64,000 bases of DNA from Phytohabitans flavus (GCF_011764545.1 NZ_AP022870.1:9306001-9370000), one strand, 5' to 3'; numbered from the stretch's first letter, positions 25,485 through 37,134 are shown. The notes: a model not told the origin generated them from the letters alone. Program-made: numbers and translations.

Positions 25485-26392
25485 ATGCCCGCACGTGGTT
25501 TTCTGTTCATCTCCGTCGCTGCGACCGCCTGGGGTTCCGGTGGGGCCGGCGCGGCCCTCCTCTACCGCACCAGTGGCCTCGGCCCGATCGCCGTTTCGTG
25601 GTGGCGTTTCGCCATCGGCGTCACGATCCTGGCCGCCGTCCTCACCGTCCACCGCCGCACGTCCGCGTCCGCGGCGCGCCGCGACAAGACACGCCGCCGC
25701 AAGCGGGACCTCGTCGCCATCGGCGTCGGGCTTGCCCTCTACCAGACCGCGTTCTACGGCGCGGTCGCGTACATCGGGCTGGCCGTCGCCACCGTCGTCA
25801 CGCTTGGCGCGGGTCCGGTGCTGATCGCGTTCGGCGCCCGGGTCACGCTCGGCGAGCGCCTCGGCCGCGCCGGCGCGGTCGCCGTCGGGCTCGCGCTGGC
25901 TGGGCTGGTGCTGCTGGCCGGCGGATCAGGCGGCGCCGGTACCCGTCCCGCGCTCGGCATCGCCCTCTCGTTGCTGTCCGCCTCCGGGTACGCCGGTGTC
26001 ACGCTCCTGACCCGCGCCCGGGTACGTCCGCGCAGCCCTACGACACCGCGCTCGCCGGGTTCGCGGTGGGTGGGGTGTGCCTGCTGCCGTTCGCGCTCGC
26101 GGAGGGCCTTGGTGGCGCCTACACGGCCGGCACGGTCGGGTGGCTGATCTACCTCGGGGCGGTGCCGAGCGCGCTCGCGTACGGCCTCTTCTTCGCCGGC
26201 CTCGCCCACGTACGCGCGGCGACGGCCTCGGTCGTGGCGCTGCTGGAACCGGTGGTGGCGGCGGTGATCGCGGTCGCGTTCCTGGGTGAGCGGCTCTCCG
26301 CCGCGGCCGTAGCCGGGACCGTAGTGCTGCTCGGCGCGGTGGCCGCGCTTGTGGCGACCGAGGCGGAGTACGAGCCGGCGGCGACCGGCTAG
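25485..26392 (+). CDS. EamA family (DMT superfamily) transporter (one-base frameshift as sequenced)
   Basis: An inner-membrane protein of about 302 residues with ten predicted helices in two EamA repeats. The first half includes [19 protein letters not shown] and [14 protein letters not shown]; the second includes [19 protein letters not shown] and [21 protein letters not shown]. The family usually exports amino acids, nucleosides or similar metabolites; the substrate is unknown. The frame breaks at GGG 26020-26022: one more G joins LLTRAR to [18 protein letters not shown]. The second half is complete and well conserved, so I treat the gene as intact in the organism. The ATG at 25485 follows AGTGGAGAC. 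Confidence 0.85.
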
Positions 26393-26500
26393 ACCGGCGA
26401 TAGGGGGTCGGGACGTGGGTCAGCTCGCGCCCCGACCCCGCAGGTATGTATAGGCGACCGGCCAGGCCCGCCGGCGCACGCCGCGGGGTACTGTCCGGCC

Positions 26501-27700
26501 ATGGCGAAGTTTGTCGTGGTCGGAGCCGGGATCATCGGTCTCGCCGTCGCGCACCGGATCACCCAGGACCAGCCGGACGCGCAGGTGACCGTGCTGGAAA
26601 AGGAGGAGCGGGTCGCCGCGCACCAGACCGGCCACAACTCCGGCGTGATCCACGCGGGCGTCTACTACAAGCCGGGCAGCCTCAAGGCGACCCTCTGCCG
26701 CGCCGGCTCGCAGTCGATGGTCGAGTTCTGCGCCGAGCACGGCATCCGCCACGAGGTGTGCGGCAAGCTGATCGTCGCCACTGGCACCGACGAGCTGCCC
26801 CGCCTCCGCGCGCTGCACGAGCGGGCGGTGGCCAACGGGCTTCCGGTGCGGCTCCTGAGCAAGGACGAGGCGACCGAGTACGAGCCGCACGTCAACTGCG
26901 TACAGGCCCTCCACGTGGCCTCGACCGGCATCGCCGACTTCGCCGCGGTGTGCCACACGCTCGCCGCGCTCGCCGAGAAGGCGGGTGCCGAGGTGCGCTT
27001 CGGGACCAAGGTGACCGGCATCGCCGTACGCGACAACAAGCAGATCATCGAGACGACGGCGGGTGACATCCGCGCGGACGTGCTGGTCAACTGCGCCGGC
27101 CTGCACGCCGACCGGGTGGCGCGGCTGGCCGGGGTGGACCCGCCGGCGCGGATCATCCCCTTCCGCGGCGAGTACTACGAGCTGCGCCCCGAGCGGCGCG
27201 ACCTGGTGCGCGGGCTGATCTACCCGGTGCCCGACCCGCAGTTCCCGTTCCTCGGCGTGCACCTGACCCGCATGGTCGACGGCACCGTCCACGCTGGACC
27301 GAACGCGGTGCTCGCGCTCGCCCGCGAGGGGTACAGCTGGAGCCGCGTCAACCCGCGCGACATCGCCGACTTCGCCGTCTACTCTGGACTGTGGCGGCTG
27401 GCTCGGCGCCACTTCGCGTACGGGCTGACCGAGGTGCGCCGCTCCCTCTCCACCCGGCGCTTCGCGCAGAGCCTGGCGCGGCTGGTGCCGGAGGTGACCG
27501 AGGACGACCTGGTGCGCACCGACGCGGGCGTGCGGGCGCAGGCGATCGCCCCGGACGGTTCACTCGTCGACGATTTCCTGATCGTGGCGCGCGAGCGGCA
27601 GGTACACGTGCTCAACGCCCCTTCGCCGGCCGCGACGAGCTCCCTGGAGATCGCAAAGCACATCGTGTCGCACCTACCGGGCTTTCCTGCCGCCGCCTGA
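26501..27700 (+). CDS. lhgO: L-2-hydroxyglutarate oxidase LhgO
   Basis: An FAD-dependent oxidase/dehydrogenase of 399 residues that oxidises L-2-hydroxyglutarate to 2-oxoglutarate. The N-terminal Rossmann motif is VVVGAGIIGLAVAHRI, followed by the family signature HQTGHNSGVIHAGVYYKPGS, then GKLIVATGTDELPRL, VNCAGLHADRVARLAG and GVHLTRMVDGTVHAGPNAVLA. Length and motifs fit LhgO rather than a glycine oxidase. It stands alone between an EamA transporter and a lipoprotein gene. Confidence 0.92.
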   Translation: MAKFVVVGAGIIGLAVAHRITQDQPDAQVTVLEKEERVAAHQTGHNSGVIHAGVYYKPGSLKATLCRAGSQSMVEFCAEHGIRHEVCGKLIVATGTDELPRLRALHERAVANGLPVRLLSKDEATEYEPHVNCVQALHVASTGIADFAAVCHTLAALAEKAGAEVRFGTKVTGIAVRDNKQIIETTAGDIRADVLVNCAGLHADRVARLAGVDPPARIIPFRGEYYELRPERRDLVRGLIYPVPDPQFPFLGVHLTRMVDGTVHAGPNAVLALAREGYSWSRVNPRDIADFAVYSGLWRLARRHFAYGLTEVRRSLSTRRFAQSLARLVPEVTEDDLVRTDAGVRAQAIAPDGSLVDDFLIVARERQVHVLNAPSPAATSSLEIAKHIVSHLPGFPAAA

Positions 27701-27767
27701 GGCCCTATCGTGGCCCACGAGTTTTGACCCGGTTCCGGCAAGGCCGTCAGCCAGGAGGGCCACACCC

Positions 27768-28322
27768 GTGCGGACGCGTGCGCGACGCCTCAGCGCCAAT
27801 CTCTTGCTGCTGCTCCTCGCCGGCTGTGGGGCGGAGGCCGCGGCCGACACGCCGCCCACGCCCGCGCCGGTGGCACCCGAGATCCCAGCGGCCGCGGCGG
27901 GCGGTGTCTGCCAGCTCCTCGACTACGTGCTGATCGAGCGGATCGTGGGCGTGAAGTTCGACATCGCGGCCGCGCAGAAGGTCGACAAGACCTACACCTG
28001 CGCCGTCCAGTCGATGGGCGCGCCCCGCCCCGACCTGGTGCTGTCGGTGACGGTGACGCAGGCCGACGCGGAGGTCTTCCAGGAGGAGCTGATCCCCGAG
28101 GGCGGCGCGAGCGTCAAGGGGCTCGGCAAGGCCGCATACCGCCAGGTCCGAGGCGCCGGCGGCACCGCCGGCCCAGGCGTCGAGGTGGGCTGGCTGACCG
28201 CCGACGCCCGGCTGATCGTCCTCCGCTACACCTTCCCCACCGGCCAGCCCAAGTCGGCCGCCGACGCACTGGCACCCAAGCTCGTCGCGCTGGCGAAGGA
28301 AATCAACCAGACAAGCGTCTAG
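27768..28322 (+). CDS. Putative lipoprotein
   Basis: A 184-residue exported protein starting at GTG with an AGGAGG site 14 bases upstream. The signal peptide ends in a lipobox (LLLLLLAGC, cysteine about 20), followed by a Pro/Ala-rich linker. The globular part contains CQLLDYVLIERIVGVKF and a second cysteine in YTCAVQSM, a layout like DUF3558-type actinobacterial lipoproteins. Function is unknown. It is the last gene before repeat island D/E. Confidence 0.68.
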   Translation: MRTRARRLSANLLLLLLAGCGAEAAADTPPTPAPVAPEIPAAAAGGVCQLLDYVLIERIVGVKFDIAAAQKVDKTYTCAVQSMGAPRPDLVLSVTVTQADAEVFQEELIPEGGASVKGLGKAAYRQVRGAGGTAGPGVEVGWLTADARLIVLRYTFPTGQPKSAADALAPKLVALAKEINQTSV

Positions 28323-28427
28323 CGGCTGCCCTTCTCGGCCAGCCTGCCCTTCTTGGGCGGCCTGGCCTTCTTGGGCGGGCCTGGCCCGGCGACACCAGGG
28401 CGCCGAGCTTTGGCCCATGTTCCGAGA

Positions 28428-28500
28428 TTAGAGCTGCCGCGATGTCCGCGGTGGTTCGGACCGCTGCTCCCGCGGCCTCACCCTCCGCGGTACACAATCC
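28428..28500 (+). repeat. Dispersed repeat R1, copy d (forward)
   Basis: Begins TTAGAGCTGCCGCGATGTCC, has the central GGTTCGGACC dyad variant and ends GCGGTACACAATCC. It pairs in inverted orientation with copy e about 0.8 kb downstream. Confidence 0.85.
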
Positions 28501-28900
28501 AACCCGCCGCTGGCGGGCTGCGGCCTGCCCATTTTTCGCGCGCTGGTCTGGGCTGGCGGCTGGTCTCTGTTGATCGGCGCTTCTCTCTGACCGGAGCTGC
28601 GGCCGATCGCTGGCGTGCTCGGACGCTATCCCGCCGATCAAGGGAAACAGATCCTCTGCGGCTGCTGTAGAGGCGGCATGGACCCGATATGGAGCTGTGG
28701 CGTGCGGACAAGTCACTCAAAGCACCCGCCCCTGGGGCGTCGCCATGGCCAAGCCCAAGCGATCTAGAGATCTTTCGGGGGTCGGGGTCGGTCGGGGGCC
28801 GGAGGCCCCAGGTCCGCGTTGGCCTCCGCGCGAAAACGCCGATCAAGGCCATGACCGCGGGCTTCCCACGATCGGCGCAAACAGCACCCCCACAGCGCTG

Positions 28901-29093
28901 CGTCCGTGTCGAGAAATTGCCCCTCCAGAGCCTGTCGCAAAATTGCCCGACTACAGCGTGTGTCGAGAAAAACACGGCTGTGTCCGCCGCTGGCCGCCGA
29001 ACGGCGGCCGGCGAGGGTCAACGAGACCCTCATTTCAAGCGAATCTGGCGATTCTGCGACAGGCTCTCCAGGGGAAATTTCTCGACACGGACG
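28901..29093. mobile_element. MITE-like element, 193 bp, ends related to the IS1182-type element
   Basis: Arms 28901-28939 and 29055-29093 are inverted repeats of 39 bp with about 3 mismatches, starting CGTCCGTGTCGAGAAATTGC. They match the IS1182-type terminal repeat at 2617 (CGTCCGTGGCGAGAAATTGC, then GAGCCTGT). The interior has no ORF but has several short hairpins. This fits a non-autonomous derivative moved by an IS1182-type transposase. Confidence 0.7.
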
Positions 29094-29281
29094 GCCAGAG
29101 CACCACCGATCAAGGCCACGCCACCCACTCGACGGTGCCGGCCGTCCACGACCGTCGCCTTGATCGGCGCAGTGGGGTCAGAGCGCGTAGCGATCAAGGA
29201 AACATGCGACAAGGGCTCGCCAGCTCCGGGCATCGCGCCCGCCAGCGATGGCCTTATCGCCAGGGACGCCGGCCTGGTCTG

Positions 29282-29356
29282 GATTGTGGACCGCGGAGGG
29301 TGAGGCCGCGGGAGCAGCGGTCCGGACCACGACGAGCGCCGCGGTAGCTCAAATCT
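29282..29356 (-). repeat. Dispersed repeat R1, copy e (reverse)
   Basis: Reads GATTGTGGACCGCGGAGGGT, then GAGGCCGCGGGAGCAGC, GGTCCGGACC and finally GCGGTAGCTCAAATC. A variant stretch, ACGACGAGCGCC, follows the central dyad. Confidence 0.85.
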
Positions 29357-29526
29357 TTCATCAGGCAATGAGCCCGCAGCCACCCTTGTTGGCGGACCCA
29401 ATGAACCCCACTCCGAAAGATCTCTAGTCGACTTGTTGCTGCCAGGGCGGCCCGCCGCTCGCGGGACCTGGCGTCGCTGGGACGAGGGTCTGGGGAACAG
29501 GGGCCCGGCGTAGAGCGGGTGAGCGG

Positions 29527-30210
29527 CTAGCGGGCCGCCACGAAGACTCGGGAGGCCACCTCGCGGGGGAGGCGGATCTTGTCGCCCGAGCGGTCGATGG
29601 TCACGCCGTCGCGCTCCTGGGCCACCGTGACCGTCACGCCCGGGTCGACGCCGGCGGCGTGGAGCTGGCGGAGCACGTCGGAGTCGGTCTGCACGCTCTC
29701 GCAGATGCGCCGCACCACCACCTGGCCGGTGAGGCCGGGGAACGCGAGATTGCGCTCGCCGCCCTCCTCACCCGTCGCCGGGCTCGTCCCGTTACCGAGG
29801 GCGTCGAGGCCGGGGATCGGGTTGCCATACGGCGAGCGGGTCGGGCGGTTGAGCAGCTCGTAGACCTTCTTCTCCACCGTGTCGCTCATCACGTGCTCCC
29901 ACCGGCAGGCCTCCTCGTGGGCCTCCTCGTAAGGCATGCCGATCACGTTGACCAGGAGGAGCTCGGCGAGGCGGTGCTTGCGCATGACCGAGACGGCGTG
30001 GGACCGGCCGGAGTTGGTGAGCTGGAGGTGGCGGTCACCCTCGACAGTGAGAAGACCGTCCCGCTCCATGCGGGCGACGGTCTGGCTGACGGTGGGGCCG
30101 CTTTGGTGCAGCCGCTCGGCGATCCGGGCACGCAGCGGCGGCACACCCTCCTCTTCCAACTCGAGGATGGTCTTCAGGTACATCTCAGTGGTGTCGACCA
30201 AGTCGTTCAC
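29527..30210 (-). CDS. ideR: DtxR/IdeR family metal-dependent transcriptional regulator
   Basis: A 227-residue iron- or manganese-dependent repressor. It has the N-terminal winged HTH (about 5-65: VDTTEMYLKTILELEEEG, GPTVSQTVARMERDGLL), a dimerisation/metal-binding domain (HRLAELLLVNVIGM, EEACRWEHVMSDTVEKKV with the conserved Cys, Glu and His ligands) and a C-terminal SH3-like FeoA domain (about 145-225). The GTG at 30210 is chosen, with GGGGAGGG upstream. With metal bound, the family represses siderophore and uptake genes. Gene content nearby resembles the sigB-ideR neighbourhood of mycobacteria. Which metal it senses cannot be read from the sequence. Confidence 0.9.
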   Translation of the reverse strand: MNDLVDTTEMYLKTILELEEEGVPPLRARIAERLHQSGPTVSQTVARMERDGLLTVEGDRHLQLTNSGRSHAVSVMRKHRLAELLLVNVIGMPYEEAHEEACRWEHVMSDTVEKKVYELLNRPTRSPYGNPIPGLDALGNGTSPATGEEGGERNLAFPGLTGQVVVRRICESVQTDSDVLRQLHAAGVDPGVTVTVAQERDGVTIDRSGDKIRLPREVASRVFVAAR

Positions 30211-30298
30211 AGTGCAGCCCTCCCCGCACCATGCTACCCCTGCGGGACGGCGCAGCCTGTCCCGCGGCGCGGCCCCGGGCGGTGGTTGACTGGACCGC

Positions 30299-31123
30299 GT
30301 GGCCGAACAAAACGATCTTATCGTGGATGCCCCCGACCTCGCGACAAAGCTGACGGAGACGACAGTCATCGATGTCCGGTGGCGCCTGGCCGGCCCGCCC
30401 GGCCGGGACGACTATGCCGCGGGTCACCTGCCCGGCGCCGTCTTCCTGGACCTCGACGCGGACCTCTGCGGCCCGCCCGGCGAAGGCGGGCGTCACCCGC
30501 TGCCCGACCCTGACGACCTCCAGCGGGTGCTGCGGGCGGCCGGGGTGCGCGCCGGACACCCCGTGGTCGTGTACGACCTGGGCGACGGCCTCCCCGCCGC
30601 CCGCGCCTGGTGGACGCTGCGCTGGGCGGGACATGACGAGGTGCGGGTGCTCGACGGCGGCTTCCCGGCCTGGGTGGCGGCGGGGCTTCCGGTCACCACC
30701 GAGGTGCCCACCCCCGCGCCCGGCGACATCACCGTACGGCCGGGTGGCATGCCGGTACTCGACGCCGCGGCGGCCGGCCGCCTCGCCGCCGAGGGGGTGC
30801 TCGTCGACGTGCGTGCTGCGCCCCGCTACCGCGGCGAGGTCGAGCCGGTCGACCCGGTCGCCGGGCACATCCCGGGCGCGGTCAACCTCCCGACCACCGA
30901 CCATCTCGAGGCCGACGGCCGGTTGCGCGCCGCCGACGCCATCCGGTCGCGGTTCGCGGAGGTCGGCGTCGACGAGGGGGTACGCGTTGGCGCGTACTGC
31001 GGCTCCGGAATCACCGCCGCGCACACCGTCCTCGCGCTCAACCTGGCCGGTCGCACCGATGCCGCGCTCTATGTGGGGTCGTGGAGCGAGTGGATCACGG
31101 ACCCCGACCGCCCGGTGGCCTGA
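30299..31123 (+). CDS. Sulfurtransferase (thiosulfate/3-mercaptopyruvate, two rhodanese domains)
   Basis: A 274-residue cytoplasmic enzyme with two rhodanese domains (about 8-130 and 150-270). The catalytic cysteine C234 is in the loop YCGSGITAAH of the second domain. CGSG-type loops are typical of mercaptopyruvate sulfurtransferases (SseA-like), whereas thiosulfate enzymes usually have CRKG-type loops; I therefore lean to mercaptopyruvate. Other family motifs are YAAGHLPGAVFLDLD and VLDGGFPAW. The GTG start lies 88 bp from the divergent ideR-like gene, so both probably share a promoter region. Confidence 0.88.
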   Translation: MAEQNDLIVDAPDLATKLTETTVIDVRWRLAGPPGRDDYAAGHLPGAVFLDLDADLCGPPGEGGRHPLPDPDDLQRVLRAAGVRAGHPVVVYDLGDGLPAARAWWTLRWAGHDEVRVLDGGFPAWVAAGLPVTTEVPTPAPGDITVRPGGMPVLDAAAAGRLAAEGVLVDVRAAPRYRGEVEPVDPVAGHIPGAVNLPTTDHLEADGRLRAADAIRSRFAEVGVDEGVRVGAYCGSGITAAHTVLALNLAGRTDAALYVGSWSEWITDPDRPVA

Positions 31124-31238
31124 ACCGACTGGCCCTCCTCGCGCGGCCCCGGCGTCGCGACGCCGGGCCCGACCGCGACCCGGAGCGGTGGCTGGCCGGG
31201 CGGCGTACCACTCCTCATCCGCGTGCGACGATGAACCG

Positions 31239-32513
31239 ATGAGCGACAGCACGGTTGTGGTGTGGGACGAGGCCCTGCTGGCGTACAACCTGGGCGACCA
31301 CCCACTCGACCCGGTCCGCGTGGAGCTGACCATCGCGCTCGCCCGTGAGCTGGGCATCCTCGACCGGCCGGGCGTGCGCGTCGTCGCACCGAAGCCGGCC
31401 GACGACGCCGCGCTCGCCCGGGTGCACCGCACCGACTACATCGACGCGGTACGGGCCGCGCCGGACGATCCGTTCTTCAACGGGTGGGGACTGAACAGCC
31501 CCGACAACCCCGTCTTCGACGGCATGCACGAGGCGAGCGCGCTCGTCTGCGGCGCCACGCTCGCGGCCGCGGAGGCGGTGTGGCGCGGCGAGGCACGCCG
31601 CGCGGTCAACATCGCCGGTGGGCTCCACCACGCGATGCCGGCGCGGGCGGCCGGCTTCTGCGTGTACAACGACCCGGCCGTAGCCATCGCCCGGCTGCTC
31701 GACCTGGGCGCGGAGCGGGTCGCGTACGTCGACATCGACGTACATCACGGCGACGGTGTGCAGACGATCTTCTACGACGACCCGCGCGTGCTCACGGTCA
31801 GCCTGCACGAGACGCCGATCTCGCTCTTTCCCGGCACCGGCTTCCCGGAGGAGATCGGCGGCAAGGGTGCGCAGGGCACGTCGGTCAACGTGGCACTGCC
31901 GCCGGGGACGTCCGACCGCGGCTGGCTGCGCGCGTTCCACGCGGTGGTGCCGTCGGTGGTACGCGCGTTCCGTCCGCAGGTGATCTTCGCCCAGTGCGGC
32001 GCCGATAGCCACCGCCTCGACCCGCTGGCCGACCTCCGCCTGTCGGTCGATGGCCAGCGCGCCGCCCACCTCGCCCTGCGCGGGCTCGCCGACGAGCTGT
32101 GCGAGGGCAAGTGGATCGCCACCGGCGGCGGCGGGTACGCGCTTGTCGAGGTCGTCCCGCGCACCTGGACCCACCTGCTCGCGGCGGCCACGGGCGACCC
32201 GATCGACCCGGCGACGCTGACCCCGCTCGGGTGGCGCGAGCTGGCCAAACGCCGCCGGCCGAGGCGCGACGTGCCGCTGCGCATGACCGACGACGAGCCC
32301 GCCGTGTACCAGCCGTGGCAGCCGGAAAGCGAGCCGGACGCGGTCGACCGCGCGATCATGGCCACCCGCAAGGCCGTCTTCCCCTGCACGGCCTGGACCC
32401 CCACGACCCGCGCGACTGACCAGGGCTGGCCCGGCGGGCGTCGTTGCCGAGCCGTGATCTTCCGGGTAAAGGTCGCGGCCGGCCCAGCCGTTGATGAGGC
32501 GACACAGGAGTGA
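31239..32513 (+). CDS. AcuC-type histone deacetylase-like protein deacetylase
   Basis: A 424-residue zinc-dependent deacetylase of the class I HDAC superfamily. Catalytic residues are visible: GGLHHA (H130, H131), DIDVHHGDG (D165, D167, H169, H170) and CGADSHRLDPL, plus the late TGGGGYAL. AcuC proteins reverse acetylation of acetyl-CoA synthetase. A GNAT/acyl-CoA synthetase fusion of the Pat type lies 1.2 kb downstream on the same strand, suggesting an acetylation/deacetylation pair. The last 30 or so residues after PTTRATD look unlike the family and may be a non-homologous tail or a shifted frame. Confidence 0.87.
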   Translation: MSDSTVVVWDEALLAYNLGDHPLDPVRVELTIALARELGILDRPGVRVVAPKPADDAALARVHRTDYIDAVRAAPDDPFFNGWGLNSPDNPVFDGMHEASALVCGATLAAAEAVWRGEARRAVNIAGGLHHAMPARAAGFCVYNDPAVAIARLLDLGAERVAYVDIDVHHGDGVQTIFYDDPRVLTVSLHETPISLFPGTGFPEEIGGKGAQGTSVNVALPPGTSDRGWLRAFHAVVPSVVRAFRPQVIFAQCGADSHRLDPLADLRLSVDGQRAAHLALRGLADELCEGKWIATGGGGYALVEVVPRTWTHLLAAATGDPIDPATLTPLGWRELAKRRRPRRDVPLRMTDDEPAVYQPWQPESEPDAVDRAIMATRKAVFPCTAWTPTTRATDQGWPGGRRCRAVIFRVKVAAGPAVDEATQE

Positions 32514-32530
32514 AGCCAGCGGCGGGGTGC

Positions 32531-33004
32531 ATGGACGACTTCGGCGAGTTCTACGCGGTCACGAAGGATGGCGTGTTCCGCGCGATCCTGGTCGCCACCG
32601 GGGATCGGGCAGGTGCGGAGGACGCGAGCGCGGAGGCGTACGCCCGGGCGTGCGCGCGGTGGTCGCGGCTCCGCGAGCACCCGAACCCGAAGGCGTGGGT
32701 CCTGCGCACCGCCCTCAACGTGCGGCGGTCCTGGTGGCGCCGGACCAGGCGGGAGCTGCTCGGCGCGGTACCCGAGCATGGGGCCGAAGACACGGCGAGC
32801 ATCGACCTCGACGCGGACCTGCGGCGCGCGGTGGCCGCCCTGCCGACCCGCCAGCGTGAGGTGGTGGCGCTGCGGGTGCTCGCCGACCTCAGCGCGGAGG
32901 ACACCGGCGAGCTGCTTGGCATCGCGCCGGCGACCGTGCACGTACACCTGCACCGCGCCCTGTCGGCGCTCCGGCTTCAATTCGGCGAGGAGGTTGTGGG
33001 ATGA
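32531..33004 (+). CDS. ECF-type RNA polymerase sigma factor
   Basis: A small sigma-70 family factor of about 157 residues with region 2 (about 10-70: FYAVTKDGVFRAILVATG, WSRLREHPNPKAWVLRTA) and region 4 (about 98-150: LPTRQREVVALRVLADLS, APATVHVHLHRALSALR). The ATG at 32531 has GGCGGGG close upstream; a GTG at 32510 overlapping the acuC-like stop is an alternative. The stop overlaps the next gene by four bases (ATGA). The partner looks like a membrane protein, so this is probably a SigE-type sigma with its regulator. Target promoters are unknown. Confidence 0.85.
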   Translation: MDDFGEFYAVTKDGVFRAILVATGDRAGAEDASAEAYARACARWSRLREHPNPKAWVLRTALNVRRSWWRRTRRELLGAVPEHGAEDTASIDLDADLRRAVAALPTRQREVVALRVLADLSAEDTGELLGIAPATVHVHLHRALSALRLQFGEEVVG

Positions 33005-33639
33005 ACGTCGAGGACATCGTGCGGGCGCACGCCGACGAGCGGCTCGCGGTGCCGCTGGCCGAGATCGAACGCCGGGCCGGCCGGCGGCCACGGCGGTTCG
33101 CGTACGCGGGCGTCGCCGTCGCCATCGCGCTCGCCGCGGTGGTCGGGATCGGGGCCGTGCCGTCCGAGCCGGACCCGGCACCCACTGCCGCCGCACTCGA
33201 CAGCGAGGCCTTCGCCCGCTTCTGCGCCGCGGAGCAGGAGCGCGTGCATCCGCTCATGGCGTTGCCACCGCTGCGGTTCCGGCTCCAGGACGGGGATTTC
33301 GTCGTGTGGGTGTACGGCCACCGGGGGCGGATCGTGACCTGCCGGCGGGACGGGATCGTGACCTACGAACCGCCCTCCGGCGGGTGGACAGAAACCCTCC
33401 GGCCGCGGGTCCTGGCGCCGGAGGGACCGCTGTCCTGGGTCGTGGGGATGATCCCGAGGGGCACCGAGCGGGTCGAGGTGGTGCTGCCCAGCGGTCGGAC
33501 CGTCCCGGCCGATACGAACGAGGAGTTCTACGCGGCCTCCTGGACCGGTGAGGCGGCGATGCCCGTGAAGGTCGTGGCCACCACCCGTGACCAAATCTTC
33601 ACGTTTGAGGACGGCTACACAAGTGCCCGCCCGCGATAG
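33001..33639 (+). CDS. Single-pass membrane protein, probable regulator of the adjacent sigma factor
   Basis: A 212-residue protein. The N-terminal 30 residues are cytoplasmic (MNVEDIVRAHADERLAVPL), then comes one membrane helix (about 35-54) and an extracytoplasmic domain (about 60-212). The start overlaps the sigma factor stop, so the two are translated together. Topology fits an anti-sigma factor, but the N-terminal segment is short and lacks a zinc HxxxCxxC motif. No known domain is recognised in the outer part. Confidence 0.7.
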   Translation: MNVEDIVRAHADERLAVPLAEIERRAGRRPRRFAYAGVAVAIALAAVVGIGAVPSEPDPAPTAAALDSEAFARFCAAEQERVHPLMALPPLRFRLQDGDFVVWVYGHRGRIVTCRRDGIVTYEPPSGGWTETLRPRVLAPEGPLSWVVGMIPRGTERVEVVLPSGRTVPADTNEEFYAASWTGEAAMPVKVVATTRDQIFTFEDGYTSARPR

Positions 33640-33677
33640 TGCGACCACGGGCGGCTGGGCGAGGCCATGATGGAGGC

Positions 33678-36293
<2,616 letters not shown>

Positions 36294-36295
36294 TA

Positions 36296-36313
36296 CTGGG
36301 AATTGTCTCCCAG
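36296..36313. promoter_or_regulatory. Hairpin CTGGGA-N6-TCCCAG
   Basis: Perfect 6-bp arms with a 6-base spacer, 3 bp after the Pat-type stop and 32 bp before the methyltransferase start. It could be an operator for the methyltransferase or a weak terminator. Confidence 0.4.
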
Positions 36314-36344
36314 ATTCTGGACCGAGAGCGTTAGCGTGCTGGTC

Positions 36345-37130
36345 ATGGCGACGTACACGCACGGGCACCACGAGTCGGTCCTGCGCTCGCACAGGTGGCG
36401 CACCGCGGAGAATTCGGCGGCGTACCTGCTCGGCCACCTCGCGCCCGGGCTCGCCGTGCTCGACGTGGGATGCGGCCCCGGCACGATCACCGCGGACCTA
36501 GCTCAGCTCGTCGCGCCCGGCCGGGTAACGGCGGTGGACGTGTCCGAGGCGGTGCTCGACGAGGCGCGCCGGGCGGCCGGTCTGGCTAACGTCGAGTTCG
36601 CGCTGGCCGACGTGCACGCGCTGGACTTCCCGGACGACTCGTTCGACGTCGTACACGCCCACCAGGTGCTCCAGCACGTCGGCGACCCGGTGGCGGCGCT
36701 CCGGGAGATGCGACGGGTCTGCCGGCCGGGCGGGATCGTGGCCGCGCGCGACTCCGACTACGCGGCGATGACCTGGTACCCCGAGGTGCCCGAGCTGGAC
36801 GCGTGGCTGGCGCTGTACCGCGAAGTGGCCCAGCACAACGGCGGCGAGCCGGACGCCGGCCGGCGGCTGCACGCGTGGGCGCGGCGGGCCGGGTTTCGCG
36901 AGGTGACCGGGTCGGCGTCGGTGTGGTGCTTCGCCACCGGCGAGGACCGGACCTGGTGGAGCGGCATGTGGGCGGAGCGGATCACGCACTCGGCCATCGC
37001 CGGCCAGGCGCTCGCGGCAGGGTACCCGCAGGAGGAGCTGGACCGGATCTCCGAAGGCTGGCGGAAATGGGGCGCCGTGGAGGACGGCTGGTTTTCCGTC
37101 CTCCACGGCGAGGTGCTCTGTCGCCCGTGA
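36345..37130 (+). CDS. Class I SAM-dependent methyltransferase, UbiE-like
   Basis: A 261-residue methyltransferase. SAM-binding motif I is VLDVGCGPGTITADLA (about 40-55), with AVDVSEAVLDEAR as motif II and VHAHQVLQHVGDPVAALREMRRV as the post-motif region; VCRPGGIVAARDSD follows. The C-terminal part (about 150-260) is a lid domain rich in Trp, suggesting a hydrophobic small-molecule substrate, but nothing names it. The ATG at 36345 is chosen, with a GTG at 36336 as alternative. It converges on the sigma gene with 4 bp between stops. Confidence 0.85.
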   Translation: MATYTHGHHESVLRSHRWRTAENSAAYLLGHLAPGLAVLDVGCGPGTITADLAQLVAPGRVTAVDVSEAVLDEARRAAGLANVEFALADVHALDFPDDSFDVVHAHQVLQHVGDPVAALREMRRVCRPGGIVAARDSDYAAMTWYPEVPELDAWLALYREVAQHNGGEPDAGRRLHAWARRAGFREVTGSASVWCFATGEDRTWWSGMWAERITHSAIAGQALAAGYPQEELDRISEGWRKWGAVEDGWFSVLHGEVLCRP

Positions 37131-37134
37131 GGCG

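Larger units (their letters stand above)
28323..29526. other. Intergenic repeat island D/E, 1.2 kb without genes
   Basis: Bounded by R1 copy d (forward, 28428-28500) and R1 copy e (reverse, 29282-29356). Between them are several CCGATCAAGG-type motifs (about 28634, 28837, 29107, 29156), a MITE-like element (28901-29093) and small hairpins such as GAGGGTC/GACCCTC. The first 80 bases (28323-28405), read on the minus strand, encode PPKKARPPKKGRLAEKGSR and a stop, possibly the tail of a lost gene. No convincing intact gene is present. Confidence 0.65.
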
